Below are positions 4,921 to 10,217 of a stretch of DNA of 10,217 nucleotides, one piece after another. The position numbers were made by a program, and so were the translations under genes. Origin of the DNA: SKVL01 sp046542915. GTDB taxonomy: Bacteria; Patescibacteriota; Minisyncoccia; Phycocordibacterales; CSBR16-193. Below the pieces are notes generated by a model, which saw only the letters and a list, made by a program, of their open reading frames with translations, did no database searches and had not been told where the DNA came from. Position 1 is the stretch's first letter, and each line of letters begins with the position of its first letter. The stretch lies in NCBI GenBank assembly GCA_046542915.1, contig JBKHAI010000026.1:1-10217 (forward strand), given 5' to 3'.

Positions 4921-6282
4921 TTAACCTGGCAAGTCGGCGGGAGCATCCCCTTTTCGGGAAGTTACTCGAGGCAAGGTCGGAGTAGTAGATGACTCGCCGG
5001 GGATGTGAAATATCGTCGCTAATTCTTCGGTGCTCATAACACCGTGCGGTGATCTATATGGGAGATGGAAGTAAGAGCGCCAACGGTATGCTTTGTATAA
5101 CTCCCAAGAAGCTCGGTTGTTGCGAATTTTTTTAAGATCCTGCCAGGGATAGTTGAAGATCGTGTGTCCTCTGGTGGGAACCAAACTGTTCATATGTTCG
5201 GAGTTATACTGTTTAAAAACACCTGTTAAAGCGGCGATGGTCGTCGCGTTAAAAGCATCTTTTTCACTAATATACAAAGACCTGATGCCGACATCAAAAG
5301 CACGCTTATCCAGATTTCTTTGAATGGATTTGATAACTTCCGCCTGCCAAGCCGTCAAATTCAGAGAAGGTGCTCCTTTGGGGTCTTCATCTTTTAAAGA
5401 GAACTTCGGTGGCGCGTTCTCTTCTATGATCTTTTTTACTATTTTCTCACCTTCTTCTTTCCAGTCCGTTTTCCCAAAGAAAGTTCCGGCTTTCTTTTTT
5501 TCTTTCTTATGAGCACGGATCAGTATCTGGATCCAGATGTACTCTCCTCTATCCACTGAAGCCAGGAACTCCAAAACCGAGTTTATCGGATCCACTACGT
5601 ACTCTTCCTTCTTTTCTTTGTCCAGTCCGTAATCAATATATGTTTTTATCGGATAAGGATCCGGCTTGGTGAATTTATACTCACAACCCCAGTAGTTGTA
5701 TTTTTGAAGATCAAAAGGGATCATCTCAACATAATCCTGTACCTCAAATACTTCCGCTTCGGGATATTGAGAGTAAACGATCGCTTCAATATTCCTTCTC
5801 CAGGCCTTTCTCATCCAGACAAAGAAATGGATCTGCCCTTCTAAAGACACCATCTCCAGTGAAAACCAGGGTCTGGTCTTCCCTTTGATCCATCTGTCTA
5901 TAAATGTGCTTTCTCCGCCGGTTTGATGGAAGGCCTCCAAAAGAAGCTCCATAGCAACCAGTGGTTTGTGGACATTCTTTGGTAATTTTATCTCTAAAAG
6001 GATAGATCCTTGGTCAATAAAAAAGGAAAGTTTTTTATACGAAATATAGGTCTTGATCGCCGCCGCGGTAAAAAGTAAAGGGAAAAAGACGATCAAGATG
6101 GCCAGCAAGACCTTTAAGAACAACTCAATATTTCCCTCGGTCATTCTGATAAAAAACCAAAGCACCAATAGTAGAACAAAAGGCAAGATCCCTATAAAGA
6201 CATATATAAGGATCTGGACTATATCTGTATCTTTTTTCTCTTTTTCTTCCACGGAAGGCGGGGGATTTAACGTCTCCGTCAT
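4921..6282 (-). CDS. Two-TM membrane protein, DUF8128-like / VirB4-type N-terminal module
   Basis: The protein has 453 residues. A short charged N-terminus precedes two hydrophobic segments (about 22-46 and 53-80), followed by a large cytoplasmic domain. I recognise the overall pattern, especially the end: FHIPG, TPTLPRV, then SRK with a proline-rich APADLPG tail. It resembles the module that precedes DUF87/VirB4-like ATPases in membrane DNA-translocation systems of CPR and Gram-positive bacteria, annotated I believe as DUF8128. No Walker A or B motif is present, so this chain is not an ATPase and would need a partner, which is not in this window. The ATG at 6282 lacks a clear Shine-Dalgarno. 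It lies 7 nt after the sigma4/HARE gene and 14 nt before mltG, all one strand, so an envelope-linked operon is likely. The family assignment is from memory of the motif pattern. Confidence 0.82.
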   Translation of the reverse strand: MTETLNPPPSVEEKEKKDTDIVQILIYVFIGILPFVLLLVLWFFIRMTEGNIELFLKVLLAILIVFFPLLFTAAAIKTYISYKKLSFFIDQGSILLEIKLPKNVHKPLVAMELLLEAFHQTGGESTFIDRWIKGKTRPWFSLEMVSLEGQIHFFVWMRKAWRRNIEAIVYSQYPEAEVFEVQDYVEMIPFDLQKYNYWGCEYKFTKPDPYPIKTYIDYGLDKEKKEEYVVDPINSVLEFLASVDRGEYIWIQILIRAHKKEKKKAGTFFGKTDWKEEGEKIVKKIIEENAPPKFSLKDEDPKGAPSLNLTAWQAEVIKSIQRNLDKRAFDVGIRSLYISEKDAFNATTIAALTGVFKQYNSEHMNSLVPTRGHTIFNYPWQDLKKIRNNRASWELYKAYRWRSYFHLPYRSPHGVMSTEELATIFHIPGESSTTPTLPRVTSRKGDAPADLPG

Positions 6283-6289
6283 AGTGGTT

Positions 6290-7330
6290 CTATTCTACCA
6301 CATAGAAAAGACCTTGTTCATCTTTTTTAAAATAACTAGGGTTTTGGAGATTGACCAGAATGGTGTTCTCTCTGACGTATCTTTCCTTCAGTACTTCCTC
6401 CACGACATCTTCGGCTCGCATCGGACCTTTCTCTTTTAAGATCCGCTTTATTACATCTCTGACCACTCCGCCGGTGTATCCCCACTCTTTCAGCGCGTAC
6501 ATTCCTCTGCCGACCAAGACAAAGCGCGGATCCTTTATTAACTCGTTGTGAGTCGTGGCAACGTGAGCTTTTTTCTTGAAGGTTTCCTGTATTGCTTTGG
6601 CGACCTCTCTAAAATGGGTCGGCTCTCCTTTTTTCCTCAAGACCAAAAAGGCGTAATCACGCATTCCTTTGGTATTAATATTGGTAGAGTCGGACTTACC
6701 CCACTCTCCTAACGGATTTTTAGATATCTTTTTTGATATGGAAAGCCATCTTCGGGCAACCTCTTCTCTTTTATAATTTTCGGAAACACCTCCTAAATGA
6801 TCAAGGAATTTTTTTATCATATCCGGTTCCGAGATCAACTCCTCATCGGATAAGCTCTGGTACAGTTTATGCAGAGAGTCGTGGATCTTTTGGGAAAGTT
6901 CCGGATCTATGTGCCAACGGTGTTTGAAATGATCGTCCTCTTTTTCTTTATAAAAATAGTTGTCCAGGTATAAAAGGAACTGGAAGTGATTTTGAGTGGA
7001 TTTGTCCTTGGCTAGGTATTCCAGTAGATCATTTTCGGAAATGACCACTCCCAACTCTTTGATCACTTCATGTAACTCGTCAAAGACATGGGCGTTTTTT
7101 TGATATTCCGAAGATGCTTTTATGGTCGTGACCGAGTGCTTTTCTATCTGTCTGACCCGCTCACGAGTTATGCCGTATTTCTTACCGATCGCCTCCAGGG
7201 TCTTTTTTTCGGTGTCATCTCCCAAGCCGTGCCTTTCAATGATCACATCTCTCCCCCTGTCCGAGAGGGGTTGTAACAACGCTTTGGTGACCTGCTTAGG
7301 CCTGAAGGTAACAATGGCAGTTTTCGACAT
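6290..7330 (-). CDS. Regulator with sigma-70 region 4 and HARE-HTH domains
   Basis: The protein has 346 residues. The N-terminus (about 16-75) closely resembles sigma factor region 4: RGRDVIIERHGL, then TLEAIGKKYGITRERVRQIE, the helix-turn-helix that in sigma factors reads the -35 box. There is no region 2, so it cannot melt a promoter as a normal sigma factor. The middle (80-215) is helical and unassigned. Residues about 222-283 match a HARE-HTH winged helix (YAFLVLRKKGEPTHFREVAKAI, then GRGMYALKEWG), as in the RNA polymerase delta subunit. A second similar winged helix follows (285-345). It is likely a DNA-binding transcription factor or RNA polymerase accessory; which promoters it acts on is unknown. 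The gene has its own strong promoter, a leader of about 66 nt and no Shine-Dalgarno, and it heads the unit continuing into the DUF8128-like gene and mltG. Confidence 0.9.
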   Translation of the reverse strand: MSKTAIVTFRPKQVTKALLQPLSDRGRDVIIERHGLGDDTEKKTLEAIGKKYGITRERVRQIEKHSVTTIKASSEYQKNAHVFDELHEVIKELGVVISENDLLEYLAKDKSTQNHFQFLLYLDNYFYKEKEDDHFKHRWHIDPELSQKIHDSLHKLYQSLSDEELISEPDMIKKFLDHLGGVSENYKREEVARRWLSISKKISKNPLGEWGKSDSTNINTKGMRDYAFLVLRKKGEPTHFREVAKAIQETFKKKAHVATTHNELIKDPRFVLVGRGMYALKEWGYTGGVVRDVIKRILKEKGPMRAEDVVEEVLKERYVRENTILVNLQNPSYFKKDEQGLFYVVE

Positions 7331-7402
7331 TTTACTTTTTGCTACTGGTAATTTTTAAATAATTGAATAATTTCTTCTAATTTTTTTGCAAAGGCAATCA
7401 GA

Positions 7403-7431
7403 TTTATACCATATATAAAAGAATTTTTCAA
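7403..7431 (-). promoter_or_regulatory. Sigma-70-type promoter with extended -10
   Basis: On the minus strand TTGAAA (7431-7426), a 17-nt spacer and TATAAA (7408-7403) each match consensus at 5 of 6 positions. TGG directly before TATAAA supplies an extended -10. This is the best promoter in the window. It lies 3 nt downstream of the leuS stop codon and drives the sigma4/HARE gene, with a predicted start near 7396 and a leader of about 66 nt. No leuS terminator is visible in the 103-nt gap, so read-through from leuS may add to expression. The rest of the gap is AT-rich with no other structure that I can see. Confidence 0.75.
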
Positions 7432-7433
7432 AT

Positions 7434-10217
<2,784 letters not shown>

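Noticed and set aside
7331..7433. Riboswitch or T-box in the leader of the sigma4/HARE gene
   Set aside because: The leader is short and AT-rich with no visible stable stems or T-box motif; only a promoter can be supported.

Overview
The window looks like chromosomal DNA from an ultra-small Candidate Phyla Radiation (Patescibacteria) bacterium, probably of the Parcubacteria type. This is an inference from protein types that recur in such genomes: a membrane-anchored DUF7282-like protein, a sigma-region-4 plus HARE-HTH regulator, and a membrane protein resembling the N-terminal part of VirB4-like systems. Gene packing is tight. TGA is used as a normal stop (leuS, mnmA and the ATP-cone gene), so the UGA=Gly codes of Gracilibacteria/Absconditabacteria are not in use. 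No rRNA, tRNA, insertion sequence or convincing CRISPR array is visible.

Layout. Eight genes lie on the minus strand and read right to left. From the right edge they are: leuS (leucyl-tRNA synthetase, running off the window, with a Nudix domain inserted in its editing region); a 103-nt gap holding a strong sigma-70-type promoter; a sigma4/HARE regulator; a two-TM DUF8128-like protein; mltG (endolytic transglycosylase); a 65-nt gap with a hairpin; mnmA (tRNA 2-thiouridylase); an ATP-cone + Mrr-like nuclease gene overlapping mnmA; a 53-nt AT-rich gap; a membrane-anchored acidic-linker protein; and a PD-(D/E)XK-like hypothetical protein. At the left edge one small gene (90 aa, two CxxC pairs) runs on the plus strand. 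It has a near-perfect ribosome binding site, a palindromic operator-like element upstream, and an intrinsic terminator that lies inside the coding sequence of the convergent minus-strand gene. The two genes share a TTAA as overlapping stop codons.

How the genes fit together. Three are clear housekeeping genes: leuS (translation), mnmA (tRNA wobble modification) and mltG (peptidoglycan chain termination). From the promoter at 7403-7431, sigma4/HARE, the DUF8128-like gene and mltG form a tight transcription unit with gaps of 7 and 14 nt; mnmA and the genes after it may follow by read-through or have their own weak promoters. The left third (ATP-cone nuclease, anchored DUF7282-like protein, PD-(D/E)XK-like protein, plus-strand zinc protein) is the accessory-looking part. 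The most unusual single item is the Nudix domain, with an intact catalytic box, inserted in LeuRS.
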